Under the pieces are notes generated by a model that worked only from the letters and a program-made list of their open reading frames with translations, did no database searches and was not told where the DNA came from. From Spongiactinospora rosea (GTDB taxonomy: Bacteria; Actinomycetota; Actinomycetes; Streptosporangiales; Streptosporangiaceae): a DNA stretch of 64,000 nt. Below, one piece after another: positions 8,287-16,356 of the stretch; position 1 is the stretch's first letter, and every line of letters begins with the position of its first letter. The stretch is from contig NZ_QMEY01000015.1 in assembly GCF_003315795.1 (NCBI RefSeq), forward strand, positions 62,001-126,000. Reading direction: 5' to 3'. A program made the translations under genes and the position numbers.

Positions 8287-9195
8287 ATGCGCGCCCTTGT
8301 GGTCGATCACGGCGAGGCCGGACCCGTCCGGTTCGCCGATGTCGATGAGCCCGTGCCCTCCAGCGACGAGGCGCTGGTCGAGATACGGCACATCGGTCTC
8401 AACTACGGAGAGCTGAAGTACGCGCGCCAGTGGCCGGCCGGAGCCGTGCACGGCCACGACGCGGCCGGCGTCGTGGTGCGCGCCGCGTCCGACGGCTCGG
8501 GGCCACCCGAAGGCACGCGCGTCGCGCTGGGGATGTCCGCCCACGCGTGGGCGGAGCGGGTAGCGGTCGGTCCCGCCTCGCTCGGCACCGTCCCCGAGGG
8601 CGTGGACCTGGCCGACGGCGCCGCGCTGGGGATCGCCGGAGCCACCGCGCTTCGGGTGCTGCGCAAGCGGTCCCTGCTGGCGCGCGACGTCCTGGTCACC
8701 GGCGCCAGCGGGGGCGTGGGGCACTTCGCCGTCCAACTGGCGGCGCTGGCGGGTGCGCGGGTGACCGCGCTCGTGGGTTCCCCGGACCGGGCCGCCGGAC
8801 TCCGCGAACTCGGGGCCGACAAGGTCCTGACCGACCTGGCCGGGACCGAGGACCGCTTCGACCTCGTCCTGGACACCGTCGGCGGGCCGCTGACAGCCCA
8901 GGCGTGGAGCCGCCTCGCCGAGGGCGGCACCATCCACCTGGTCGGCTACTCCTCCGGGCAGGACACCACGTTCCCGTCAGGGACCCTGTTCGGCTTCGGC
9001 GAACCCCGCAGCATCACCACCTTCGGCGACATGACGCCGACCAGCGCCGAGCTGACCGACCTGCTGGGCCTCATGGCCGCCGGACGGCTCTCGGCATCGG
9101 TCGGCCTGCGCGGCGACTGGCGGGACGTGGGCGACGCCGTCCAGGCACTGTTCGCGCGGAAGGTGCACGGAAAGATCGTTCTTGACGTGGTCTGA
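8287..9195 (+). CDS. Zinc-type alcohol dehydrogenase-like (MDR) oxidoreductase
   Basis: 302 residues of the quinone-oxidoreductase branch of the medium-chain dehydrogenase/reductases. There is a GroES-like N-terminal half (residues 1-100, GLNYGELKYARQWPAGAVHGHDAAGVV) and a Rossmann NAD(P)H domain with LVTGASGGVGHFAVQLAALAGARV near 138-162. The cysteine cluster that binds structural zinc in true alcohol dehydrogenases is absent, fitting a zinc-independent NADPH-dependent reductase. RBS AGAAGGAAG lies before the ATG. The AraC gene begins 34 bp after its stop, on the same strand, and may share its transcript. Confidence 0.82.
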   Translation: MRALVVDHGEAGPVRFADVDEPVPSSDEALVEIRHIGLNYGELKYARQWPAGAVHGHDAAGVVVRAASDGSGPPEGTRVALGMSAHAWAERVAVGPASLGTVPEGVDLADGAALGIAGATALRVLRKRSLLARDVLVTGASGGVGHFAVQLAALAGARVTALVGSPDRAAGLRELGADKVLTDLAGTEDRFDLVLDTVGGPLTAQAWSRLAEGGTIHLVGYSSGQDTTFPSGTLFGFGEPRSITTFGDMTPTSAELTDLLGLMAAGRLSASVGLRGDWRDVGDAVQALFARKVHGKIVLDVV

Positions 9196-9229
9196 CCGCC
9201 CGCCGACGAGAGCCGACGAGAATGGAACG

Positions 9230-10147
9230 ATGGACGTACTCGCCGATGCCTTGCGCGTGTCGGGCGCGCGAGGGGCGCTCGGGGTCGTGCTGAAAGCAGG
9301 AGGGACCTGGGGCCTGTGGCTGGAGTCCTATCCGGGCGCGGCGCTGCACGTGGTGTCCCGTGGCACGATGTGGCTCCACGTCCCGGGCGGGAGACCCCTG
9401 GAGGTGCGGGCGGGAGACGCCGTCCTGGTGTCGCCCGGCACCGCCCACGGGATCGCCGGCGGGTCCGGTGCGATGATGGCCCCCTGCGACCGGGAGGCGG
9501 CGGTCCAGGCCATCGCCGACGGCAGCGCCATGCACCTGGGCTCGACGCCGGCGCAGACCGAAGTGCTCGTCCTGCATTACCAGCAGGACCCGGAGGTGAG
9601 CACGCCGGTGCTCACCTCCCTCGCCCGGCCGATGCACGTCACGAGCCGGGAGAACGCACAGCTCAGAAAGACCGTCGAACTCCTCACGGCCGAGCTCACG
9701 CAGCCGCAGATCGGCACCACCGCCGCCGTCAACAGCATCGTCGACCTCCTGCTCATCCAGTTCGTGCGCGTCTGGCTGGCCCGCCACCCGGAGAAGCAGC
9801 CCGGCTCATGGCTGGGCGCGATGCGTGATCCGGTCGTTCGCGACGCCCTGGTGTGCGTCCACGCCCGGCCCGAACACCCCTGGACCACCGAGTCCCTGGC
9901 GGCCGCGACGGCGGTCTCCCGGACGACGCTGTCCCGGCACTTCCGGTCCGCCCTCGGGCAGACCCCGGGCGCGTACGTGACGCAGTGGCGCATGGACCTG
10001 GCGTCCGTCCGGCTCCGCGACACCGACGAGCCCGTCGAGTCGATCTCCGGCGCGGTCGGCTACGCCTCTCCGCACGCTTTCAGCCGCGCCTTCCGGCGTG
10101 CCCGGGGCATGCCCCCGGGCGAGTACCGTTCCCGGCTCCGCAAGTGA
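9230..10147 (+). CDS. AraC-family regulator with cupin sensor domain
   Basis: 305 residues. Residues 1-190 resemble the cupin_6/AraC-binding sensor (GAALHVVSRGTMWLHV, RAGDAVLVSPGTAHGI). The C-terminal 100 residues form the double HTH (WTTESLAAATAVSRTTLSRHFRSALGQTPGAYVTQWRMDLASVRLRD, AVGYASPHAFSRAFRRARGMPPGEYR). I chose the internal ATG giving MDVLADALRVSG, which is where this subfamily starts; an upstream start in the same frame would overlap the oxidoreductase. It probably regulates the preceding oxidoreductase gene. Confidence 0.88.
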   Translation: MDVLADALRVSGARGALGVVLKAGGTWGLWLESYPGAALHVVSRGTMWLHVPGGRPLEVRAGDAVLVSPGTAHGIAGGSGAMMAPCDREAAVQAIADGSAMHLGSTPAQTEVLVLHYQQDPEVSTPVLTSLARPMHVTSRENAQLRKTVELLTAELTQPQIGTTAAVNSIVDLLLIQFVRVWLARHPEKQPGSWLGAMRDPVVRDALVCVHARPEHPWTTESLAAATAVSRTTLSRHFRSALGQTPGAYVTQWRMDLASVRLRDTDEPVESISGAVGYASPHAFSRAFRRARGMPPGEYRSRLRK

Positions 10148-10243
10148 TCACCGGACCGGCGTGGCCGGCCACCTGTTCGGGGCGGCGGAGTGCGGCGCAG
10201 TGGCCGCCCGCGATCTCGTCGGGGACGATGCCCGACTTCTCCT

Positions 10244-10558
10244 GACGAGCCGGTCCCGCTGGAACGGCTCGACGGTGCCCCGATGGTGGCCTGGCCGTCG
10301 ATCTGCGACCAGTCCAAGCCGGAGGACGCGCTCGCCCGCGCCGGGGTGAACCCGAAGATCGTCTTCCGTACGGCGGGCGACGAGACCCTGCCGTCGATGG
10401 TGCGCGCCGGTATGAGATCGGCGCTGCTGCCGTGGCTCGCCGTCCACGCCGCCGACGACGAGTCCGACGACCGGCTCAGCGTCCACGAGCTGCGCCCGGC
10501 GATTCCACCACGCGAGATCTTCCTGCACTGGCGGGCCCGCCGGACCCCCCTTGGCGGC
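10244..10558 (+). pseudogene. LysR effector-domain remnant
   Basis: About 105 in-frame codons recognisable as the end of a LysR substrate-binding domain: LDGAPMVAWP, then PKIVFRTAGDETLPSMVRAGMRSALLPWLAV (the GxGxxxLP-like element) and the terminal PREIFLHWRARR. There is no HTH and no credible start codon, and the frame runs on into unrelated sequence antisense to the marR gene. It is a remnant lying in the gap between the AraC and MarR genes. Confidence 0.6.
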
Positions 10559-10600
10559 CCGAGCGATCCGTACCGGCCGGCCCGCTCGCCCTGGAGCGGG

Positions 10601-11065
10601 CTACCCCGCGTCGTGCCCGGGGCGGTGGTGGTCGGTCAGGACGGTGAGCAGGCGGGTGAGTTCGTCCTGCTGGCCGGGGGTGAGGGGGGCGAGGAGGTCG
10701 CGCTGGGCGTCGGTGATGAGCCGGTCCAGGAGCTCCAGGCGGCGGTGGCCCTCGGCGGTGAGGATGATGACGTTGCGGCGGCGGTCGGCGGGGTCGGGTT
10801 CGCGGCGGACGCACGCGGCGTCGGCGAGTTCGTTGAGGACGGCGACCATGTCGCTGCGGTAGATGCCGGTACGGCCGCTGAGTTCGGCCTGACTGGCGGC
10901 GCCGGCCTCGGCGAGCGCGGCCAGCACGGCGAAGTGCCATTTGCGGGCGCCTTCGGCGGCCAGGCGTTCGCTGACGAGCCGGTCGGCGACGATCGCGACC
11001 CCGGCGATCAGGCGGCTGGGGATGGCGCGCAGCCGGATCGGGGCGGGCTCAGGGGTCGGGCTCAT
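10601..11065 (-). CDS. MarR-family transcriptional regulator
   Basis: 154 residues with a winged HTH: WHFAVLAALAEAGAASQAELSGRTGIYRSDMVAVLNELADAACVRREPDPADRRRNVIILT is the recognition helix and wing, and the DRR wing motif is intact. It is flanked by dimerisation helices. The start ATG has GGTGGAGG upstream. Divergent from the epoxide hydrolase gene; the 102-bp gap carries three copies of a 15-bp palindrome that should be its operator. MarR proteins typically respond to phenolic or lipophilic ligands, which fits an epoxide or xenobiotic detoxification target. Confidence 0.9.
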   Translation of the reverse strand: MSPTPEPAPIRLRAIPSRLIAGVAIVADRLVSERLAAEGARKWHFAVLAALAEAGAASQAELSGRTGIYRSDMVAVLNELADAACVRREPDPADRRRNVIILTAEGHRRLELLDRLITDAQRDLLAPLTPGQQDELTRLLTVLTDHHRPGHDAG

Positions 11066-11087
11066 GCGGGAATCCTCCACCTCTTGC

Positions 11088-11143
11088 GTTAGTGCCACTA
11101 ACAGCCTACCTTCGTTAGTGTTACTAACGTTCGTGCCACTAAC
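11088..11143. promoter_or_regulatory. Three copies of a 15-bp palindrome (MarR operator array)
   Basis: Copies: 11088-11102 GTTAGTGCCACTAAC, 11114-11128 GTTAGTGTTACTAAC, and 11129-11143 GTTCGTGCCACTAAC (one arm mismatch). The second and third abut directly, and the first and second are 26 bp apart centre to centre. All lie between the divergent marR and epoxide hydrolase starts. The sequence is A+T-rich compared with its surroundings. Binding by the neighbouring MarR is inferred from position and symmetry. Confidence 0.8.
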
Positions 11144-11167
11144 GACTTCTCTCCGGGGGCAAGGACC

Positions 11168-12244
11168 ATGATCAAGCCGTTCCGCATCGACATCCCCCAG
11201 GCCGACCTCGACGACCTGACCGACCGCCTCTCCCGCACCCGCTGGCCCAACGAGGTCGCCGACGCCGGCTGGGACTACGGCTTCCCGCTGGCGCGGCTGA
11301 AGGAGCTGGCCGAGCACTGGCGCACCGGCTACGACTGGCGCGCGCACGAGGCCGAGCTCAACAGGCTGCCGCACTTCACCACCGAGATCGACGGCCAGAA
11401 CATCCACTTCGTCCACGTCCGGTCGGTGAAGCCGGACGCGCTCGCGCTGATCCTCACCCATGGCTGGCCCGGTTCGTTCCTGGAGTTCCTCGACGTGGTC
11501 GAGCCGCTGTCGCGCGACTTCCACCTGGTGATCCCGTCCATCCCCGGCTTCGGCTTCTCCGGGCCGACCCACGAGCGCGGCTGGGACACCCTGCGGATCG
11601 CCCGGGCGTGGGCCGAGCTGATGCGCCGGCTGGGGTACGAGCGCTACGGCGCGCAGGGCGGCGACTTCGGCGCGGGCATCTCCATCGCGCTCGGCGCGGT
11701 CGCGCCCGAACGCGTCACGGGGGTGCACATCAACTACCTGCCGACCCGCCCGGACCCCGACGTCAAGCTGTCGGAGGCGGACGAGGCCCGGCTGGAGAAG
11801 GTCAGGAGGCTGATGGCGAACCGCCCGCCGTACCAGGCCCTGCAGGCCCTTACCCCGCAGACCATCGGCTACGCGCTGACCGACTCGCCGGTCGGGCAAC
11901 TGGTCTGGATCGCCGAGCGATTCGCCCAGTGGACCGACCCCGCCACGCCGGTCGGCGACGATCGGATGCTCACCGACGTCTCGCTGTACTGGCTGACCGC
12001 CACCGCGGCCTCCTCGGCACGGCTGCACCACGACGTGCCGCGAGGGAGCAGGCAGCCGTGCCCGGTGCCGCTCGGCGTGGCGGTGTTCGCGCACGACATC
12101 ACGCAGTCGGTGCGACCGCTGGCCGAGCGGCTGTACGACATCAGGCACTGGTCGGAGTTCGAGCGCGGCGGTCACTTCGCCGCGATGGAGGTGCCGGAAC
12201 TCCTCGCCGAGGACGTCAGGACGTTCTTCCTCGGCCGTGCCTGA
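11168..12244 (+). CDS. Epoxide hydrolase (EHN-type alpha/beta hydrolase)
   Basis: 358 residues. The epoxide hydrolase N-terminal meander (MIKPFRIDIPQADLDDLTDRLSRTRWP, YGFPLARLKELAEHWRTGYDWR) is followed by an alpha/beta-hydrolase core with the oxyanion HGWPGSF near 98, the nucleophile Asp in QGGDFGAGI near 176, and the catalytic His in ERGGHFAAMEVPELL near the end. These enzymes add water to epoxides to give diols in the cytoplasm. Divergent from marR with a triple operator, so probably inducible. Its stop lies 4 bp from the convergent DUF1062 gene. Confidence 0.9.
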   Translation: MIKPFRIDIPQADLDDLTDRLSRTRWPNEVADAGWDYGFPLARLKELAEHWRTGYDWRAHEAELNRLPHFTTEIDGQNIHFVHVRSVKPDALALILTHGWPGSFLEFLDVVEPLSRDFHLVIPSIPGFGFSGPTHERGWDTLRIARAWAELMRRLGYERYGAQGGDFGAGISIALGAVAPERVTGVHINYLPTRPDPDVKLSEADEARLEKVRRLMANRPPYQALQALTPQTIGYALTDSPVGQLVWIAERFAQWTDPATPVGDDRMLTDVSLYWLTATAASSARLHHDVPRGSRQPCPVPLGVAVFAHDITQSVRPLAERLYDIRHWSEFERGGHFAAMEVPELLAEDVRTFFLGRA

Positions 12245-12248
12245 CCCC

Positions 12249-12812
12249 CTACCCGGCGGGCATGACGACGAATGAGAAATCCGTGCTCGTCGTGCGCTTG
12301 AGCGGGAGGTCGGACTTGATCCGGCGTTCGACCTCGCCCCTGCTGATCCCGAGGCCCTGAGCGATCAGCCGCTCAGGGCGGACGGGCACGGGATCGAGGA
12401 AGCCGACGTCGACCCGGTACGGCCAGGCCGCCTCGACGACGGACGACTCCAGCCGCCACGCGCCACGCCAGTCCAGGACGAAGCGGTTGCGCCGGGCGAC
12501 CGCGGGGTCCAGCAGCGTGCGCGCGACGAGCGCCTGGTCGTTGCTCTCGAAGGCACGGAGCCTGGCCGGATCCAGCGACCGGACCGGCACCCGCTCATGG
12601 ACGGTGACCTTCGAGGTACGCGCGCAGCCGGCACAACGGACGAGCAGCCACACATCCAGCAGCTTGCCGTTGGCGTTGATCCGGAACCTGCCCTCGCCCA
12701 CGGTGGACGCCTCCGCGCGGCAGTCCGGGCAGCGCATGGCGAGCAGCGGCAGCCGGGTCCTGCGCACGGTCCAGGGCAGGACGAAATGATCTCTATGTGA
12801 TCGTGGAGACAT
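12249..12812 (-). CDS. DUF1062 domain protein
   Basis: 187 residues. An N-terminal zinc-ribbon-like part has two Cys pairs (RCPDC and RCAGC, about 30 residues apart). The rest matches the DUF1062 pattern (FESNDQALVARTLLD, RNRFVLDWRGAWRLE, ISRGEVERRIKSDLPLKR). The function of the family is not known to me. The C-terminal ISRGEVERRI segment resembles an S4/HTH-like helix. The start is uncertain because no strong RBS precedes the chosen ATG. Confidence 0.75.
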   Translation of the reverse strand: MSPRSHRDHFVLPWTVRRTRLPLLAMRCPDCRAEASTVGEGRFRINANGKLLDVWLLVRCAGCARTSKVTVHERVPVRSLDPARLRAFESNDQALVARTLLDPAVARRNRFVLDWRGAWRLESSVVEAAWPYRVDVGFLDPVPVRPERLIAQGLGISRGEVERRIKSDLPLKRTTSTDFSFVVMPAG

Positions 12813-12987
12813 GATCTCTCTAAGACCTGACACGAAACGCTGAGAGGCCAGGCCGCTCAGGGTCTCAAAGACCCAGGGCAGCCCGGCGAGACCGGCCACG
12901 CGGCTGGTGAGAGAGCGCAGAAGAAGATGTCAGGCGGTAAGAGGCACGTTGTTGCGAATATGAGATAACGATCACCGGCGGAGTGAT

Positions 12988-13139
12988 TGAACCTTTTTCA
13001 ACCTCAGATTCCCCGGCCAGAGGCGGTAAGCGAGGTGCCGTATCCGCGTGACCAGGCGTCCTGCCAGGACACCAGCCCCGGTCCGATTTCGGCGGAGGCA
13101 CCCTCGACCTGGTCCAGGCGACCGGTTGAAAAAGGTTCA
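12988..13139. repeat. 16-bp perfect inverted repeat flanking 120 bp
   Basis: Left copy TGAACCTTTTTCAACC at 12988-13003; right copy GGTTGAAAAAGGTTCA at 13124-13139. They are exact reverse complements with no extension on either side. The interior has no gene. It could be a small non-autonomous element, the ends of a decayed insertion, or a recombinase arm-site pair; no target duplication is evident. Confidence 0.6.
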
Positions 13140-13358
13140 TTGCCTCGCTGAGGCCATCGGACTGGACCTGGAGGTACCCCCGTTCGGCCGCACGATCTCT
13201 GGCTTGGCGATTACCACGATGCGGCCTGCGGTGTCGCTATGCCGGAAGCTCTGAGTCGCTGAGGCTCCGCCTGCCGTCGATGTGGGGGGCTGAAAGCCTG
13301 AAGGCGGCCGTGCGAGGCAAAATCTCGGAGCCGGGGCGATGGCGGGATCGATGATTCA

Positions 13359-13375
13359 TTTCGAGATAGTCGAAA
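13359..13375. promoter_or_regulatory. Putative IclR operator, copy A (upstream of importer operon)
   Basis: A 17-bp dyad whose minus-strand sequence is TTTCGACTATCTCGAAA. It matches copy B at 21279-21295 at 15 of 17 positions, differing only in the two bases at positions 11-12. The TTTCGA/CGAAA arms are symmetrical. It lies about 150 bp upstream of the binding-protein start codon. Confidence 0.7.
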
Positions 13376-13523
13376 TTCGGCTGGCACTTTCTGGTGCTAA
13401 GAGTCCGCCGGATCCACGGTGAATCCATCTGATGTTCACCCCGTCAGCCTGCCTGCTCATGTGAAACGGCAGGTTTAGGCGGACCGGCCGCCTCCCATGC
13501 ACATGCCCCGACGGAGTACAGTC

Positions 13524-14564
13524 ATGATCAAAATCATCCCCTGCGCCACCGCGTTCTTGGCGGCCGTCGCGCTGCTCGCCGGATGCGGCGGTGAAACCGG
13601 TCCGACGGTCAGTGACCGATCCGTTGTCTTCGTTGGGACCGGCGGCGCGTATCAGGCCGCGCAGCGGGAGGCGTTCGTCAAGCCGTTCGCTGCGTCCTCC
13701 GGCATCAAGGTCGTCGAGGATCAGCCGGTGACCTACGCCAAGCTCAAGACCATGGTCGACAGCGGCCGCGTCACTTGGGACGTCGTCGAGGCCGATCCGT
13801 TCTACGCGATCGCCAACTGCGGGCGGTATATCGAGAAGATCGACCTGACCGTCGTCGACGTCTCGAAGATCGACAAGGAACTCGTGTCGGAGTGCGGGGT
13901 CCCCGACATGAAGTCGGCCTTCCTTTTGGTCTACAACACCGAGAAGTTCGGCCAGAACCCACCCACGTCCTGGCGAGACTTCTTCGATACCAAGAAGTTT
14001 CCCGGTAAGCGCGGGATGATGAACGACGCCAAAGAGGGCGGTCTGGAGATCTCGCTCGTCGCCGATGGCGTGCCGACAGACAAGCTCTACCCGATCGACT
14101 ACACGCGGGCCTTCCGCAAGCTCGACACCATCAGGAACGATCTGAAGTTCTTCACCACCGGTGCGGAGCAACAGCAGGCGATGGAGACTGGGCAGGTCGA
14201 CATGGTGCTCGCATGGCCGGGCAGAGCGAGCCAGGCTGCGCACAACGGCGCGAAGATCGCGCCGGTGTGGAACCAGCCGATGTTCTTCTGGGACGTGCTC
14301 GTGGTGCCGAAGGGAACGGCGCACAAGACCGAGGCGATGAAGTTCATCGCGCACGCGATCACTCCCGCGGCTCAGGCCACGCTGACGCAGCACATCGCCT
14401 ACGCGCCGATTCACCCCGACGCGAAGCTGCCGGCGGACGAGGTGACACGGCAGTACCTGCCACTCGGTCAGGACAAGGGAACCGGCTTCCTGCGGAACAT
14501 GTCCTGGTGGGCGCAGAATCTGGACACCGCCACGCAGAAGTGGACGGCCTGGATCTCCCGCTGA
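13524..14564 (+). CDS. ABC importer substrate-binding lipoprotein (spermidine/putrescine-type)
   Basis: 346 residues. The N-terminus is a lipoprotein signal: positively charged start, hydrophobic core, lipobox L18-A19-G20-C21. The mature part follows the PotD-like family: VVFVGTGGAYQAAQREAFVKPFAASSGIKV, WDVVEADPFYAIANCG, SAFLLVYNTEKFG, PTSWRDFFDTKKFPGKR. It should deliver an extracytoplasmic ligand to the permeases encoded next. PotD-like proteins bind polyamines or other organic cations and acids; the true ligand is unknown. The ATG follows ACGGAG; an upstream in-frame ATG at 13497 is less likely as it would add a non-signal arm. A 12-bp stem-loop follows this gene. Confidence 0.9.
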   Translation: MIKIIPCATAFLAAVALLAGCGGETGPTVSDRSVVFVGTGGAYQAAQREAFVKPFAASSGIKVVEDQPVTYAKLKTMVDSGRVTWDVVEADPFYAIANCGRYIEKIDLTVVDVSKIDKELVSECGVPDMKSAFLLVYNTEKFGQNPPTSWRDFFDTKKFPGKRGMMNDAKEGGLEISLVADGVPTDKLYPIDYTRAFRKLDTIRNDLKFFTTGAEQQQAMETGQVDMVLAWPGRASQAAHNGAKIAPVWNQPMFFWDVLVVPKGTAHKTEAMKFIAHAITPAAQATLTQHIAYAPIHPDAKLPADEVTRQYLPLGQDKGTGFLRNMSWWAQNLDTATQKWTAWISR

Positions 14565-14568
14565 GTCG

Positions 14569-14607
14569 CCGCCGGGTCCGCCCCGTTCAGGAGGTCGGAC
14601 CCGGCGG
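14569..14607 (+). terminator. Intercistronic stem-loop after the binding-protein gene
   Basis: Perfect 12-bp inverted repeat CCGCCGGGTCCG / CGGACCCGGCGG with a 15-nt loop, starting 4 bp after the lipoprotein stop and 49 bp before the first permease start. No T-tract follows. Such a hairpin usually acts as a partial terminator or mRNA stabiliser, giving more binding protein than permease. Confidence 0.65.
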
Positions 14608-14656
14608 TGCCTGTGGAGCCAAACGCGAAGAAGTACGTTTCGGAGGTAGGGGCGTC

Positions 14657-15568
14657 ATGCCCATTTCGTCCACTCCCATCATGTCCGCTTCGGCACCTGA
14701 ACGGCCTGAACGCCGTCTGCTGTGGCTGAGCGCCAGGCCCTGGTACGGCGTTCTTCTCGTCGTGCCCGCCATTTGTCTTCTTGCCACCGTCTTCGCCTAT
14801 CCGGTGGCGGCCCTCATTTGGCTGAGCTTCGCTGATCCGTCTCTCGGGCTCGAGAATTATCATCGGCTGCTCACCGACGGGGTCAGCCTGCTGGTCTTGC
14901 TGCGGACCCTGCGCATGGCCACCATCGTCACGCTGGTCACGCTGCTGTTGGCATACCCGTACGCCTACCTCATGACATTGGTCGGTCGACGTGCCCGTTC
15001 GGTGATGGTCGCCCTGGTGCTGCTGCCGTTCTGGACGAGTCTCATGGCACGGACGTTTGCCTGGATCGTCCTGCTTCAGGACAACGGACCCATCAACGAC
15101 CTGCTGGCGATGGTCGGGCTCGGGCCGCTGGAACTCGCCGGGACAGAGGCCGGCGTGACGATCGGGATGACGCAAGTGCTGCTGCCCTTCATGACCCTGC
15201 CTTTGTACGGCACGCTGCGAACCATCGATCGACGCCTCCTCGACGCGGCCGTCGGCTTGGGCGCGCGGCCGCTTACCGCATTCCGCCGCGTTTATCTGCC
15301 GCTTTCCATGCCGGGGGTCGTGGCGGGCGCGATGATGGTGTACATCCTCGCGCTGGGCTTCTACGTCACGCCGGCGATGCTCGGCTCGCCAAGCGAGTCG
15401 ATGATCTCCCAGTTGATGACGGTGCGGATCACTCAACTGCTGGACTTCGGCGCGGGCGGAGCCCTCGCCACGGTGCTGTTCCTGCTCACGCTCCTGCTCT
15501 TGGCCCTGGTCTCGCGCTTCCTCTCACCGAGCGCCGCCCTCGGCATGTCGACGAGGGGGGAGCGTTGA
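14657..15568 (+). CDS. ABC importer permease (PotB-like)
   Basis: 303 residues with about six hydrophobic segments, beginning near residue 28 (WYGVLLVVPAICLLATVFAYPVAALIWLSF). The coupling EAA loop is DRRLLDAAVGLGARPLTAFRRVYLPLSMPG near 200-228, the contact site for the ATPase. It is the first of two permeases that form the transmembrane channel of the importer. The start has GGAGGTAGGG upstream. Its TGA overlaps the next gene's ATG by one base, so translation is coupled. Confidence 0.9.
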   Translation: MPISSTPIMSASAPERPERRLLWLSARPWYGVLLVVPAICLLATVFAYPVAALIWLSFADPSLGLENYHRLLTDGVSLLVLLRTLRMATIVTLVTLLLAYPYAYLMTLVGRRARSVMVALVLLPFWTSLMARTFAWIVLLQDNGPINDLLAMVGLGPLELAGTEAGVTIGMTQVLLPFMTLPLYGTLRTIDRRLLDAAVGLGARPLTAFRRVYLPLSMPGVVAGAMMVYILALGFYVTPAMLGSPSESMISQLMTVRITQLLDFGAGGALATVLFLLTLLLLALVSRFLSPSAALGMSTRGER

Positions 15569-16356
15569 TGGGCGTCAATCGGCACGCGAATCCGGCACTG
15601 CGGTTGTTCAGTGTCCTGGTCGGATCGTTCCTCATCGCGCCGGTCCTCGTCGTGGTGCCTCTGAGCTTCACCGACAAGGACAGTTTCGAGTTTCCGCCGC
15701 GGGGCTGGTCGCTGCACTACTACGAGCGGTTCTTCACCGACCCGGCGTGGAGAGAACCACTGCTGGCCTCGCTGAAGGTCGCCATCATGGTCACGCTGAT
15801 GGCGACGATCATCGGAACACTGGCGTCATTCGCGATCACGCGAAGCCGCCGCCGTGGAGTAGCCGTCCTCCAAGGGCTCCTTGTGGCACCCATGATCGTG
15901 CCGAACGTCATCGTCGCTCTGGCGATCTATACGGCGTTCCTTCGATGGGGGCTCGTGGGCACGGTGGAAGGCCTCGTACTCGCCCATGTCGTGCTGGCTC
16001 TGCCGTTCGTCGTGATCACCGTGAGCGCTGGTCTGCGGACCCTTGATCCTCGGCTGGAGCGTGCGGCGGCGAGCCTTGGAGCTTCGCCGCTGGCGACCTT
16101 CCGGCTCGTCACGTTGCCGTTGATCGCGCCGGGAGTGATGTCCGGAGCGGTGTTCGCGTTCGTCACCTCCTTCGACGAAGCGGTCATCTCGCTGTACCTG
16201 CAGTCCCCGCACCTGCGCACGCTGCCGGTGCAGATGTTCACCAGCGTTACCTCTGACGTCGACCCGACCATCGCCGCGGGATCGACGGTGATCCTCGTCG
16301 TTACCACCGCGCTCATCCTCCTTCCTGACTTCCTGAAACGGAGGGCTCCCCAATGA
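15568..16356 (+). CDS. ABC importer permease (PotC-like)
   Basis: 262 residues and about six membrane segments (SVLVGSFLIAPVLVVVPLSF; ASLKVAIMVTLMATIIGTLASFAI; and others). The EAA loop is DPRLERAAASLGASPLATFRLVTLPLIAPG. It is typical of PotC-type inner-membrane subunits, pairing with the product of 14657-15568. GGGGGGAGCG precedes the ATG. Its last four bases (ATGA) contain the ATPase start codon. Confidence 0.9.
   Translation: MGVNRHANPALRLFSVLVGSFLIAPVLVVVPLSFTDKDSFEFPPRGWSLHYYERFFTDPAWREPLLASLKVAIMVTLMATIIGTLASFAITRSRRRGVAVLQGLLVAPMIVPNVIVALAIYTAFLRWGLVGTVEGLVLAHVVLALPFVVITVSAGLRTLDPRLERAAASLGASPLATFRLVTLPLIAPGVMSGAVFAFVTSFDEAVISLYLQSPHLRTLPVQMFTSVTSDVDPTIAAGSTVILVVTTALILLPDFLKRRAPQ

Larger units (their letters stand above)
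12813..13523. other. Gene-poor gap left of the catabolic island
   Basis: About 700 bp with no frame I would call a gene. It is lower in GC than its surroundings (for example GTTGCGAATATGAGATAACG near 12950). It holds a 16-bp perfect inverted repeat (12988-13003 and 13124-13139) and the left copy of the putative IclR operator (13359-13375). Short frames here have no recognisable domain and poor third-position GC. Confidence 0.6.

Noticed and set aside
13048..13254. Short plus-strand frame of 68 codons right of the 16-bp repeat
   Set aside because: Arg/Pro-rich without a recognisable motif; third-position GC lower than real genes here; no RBS.
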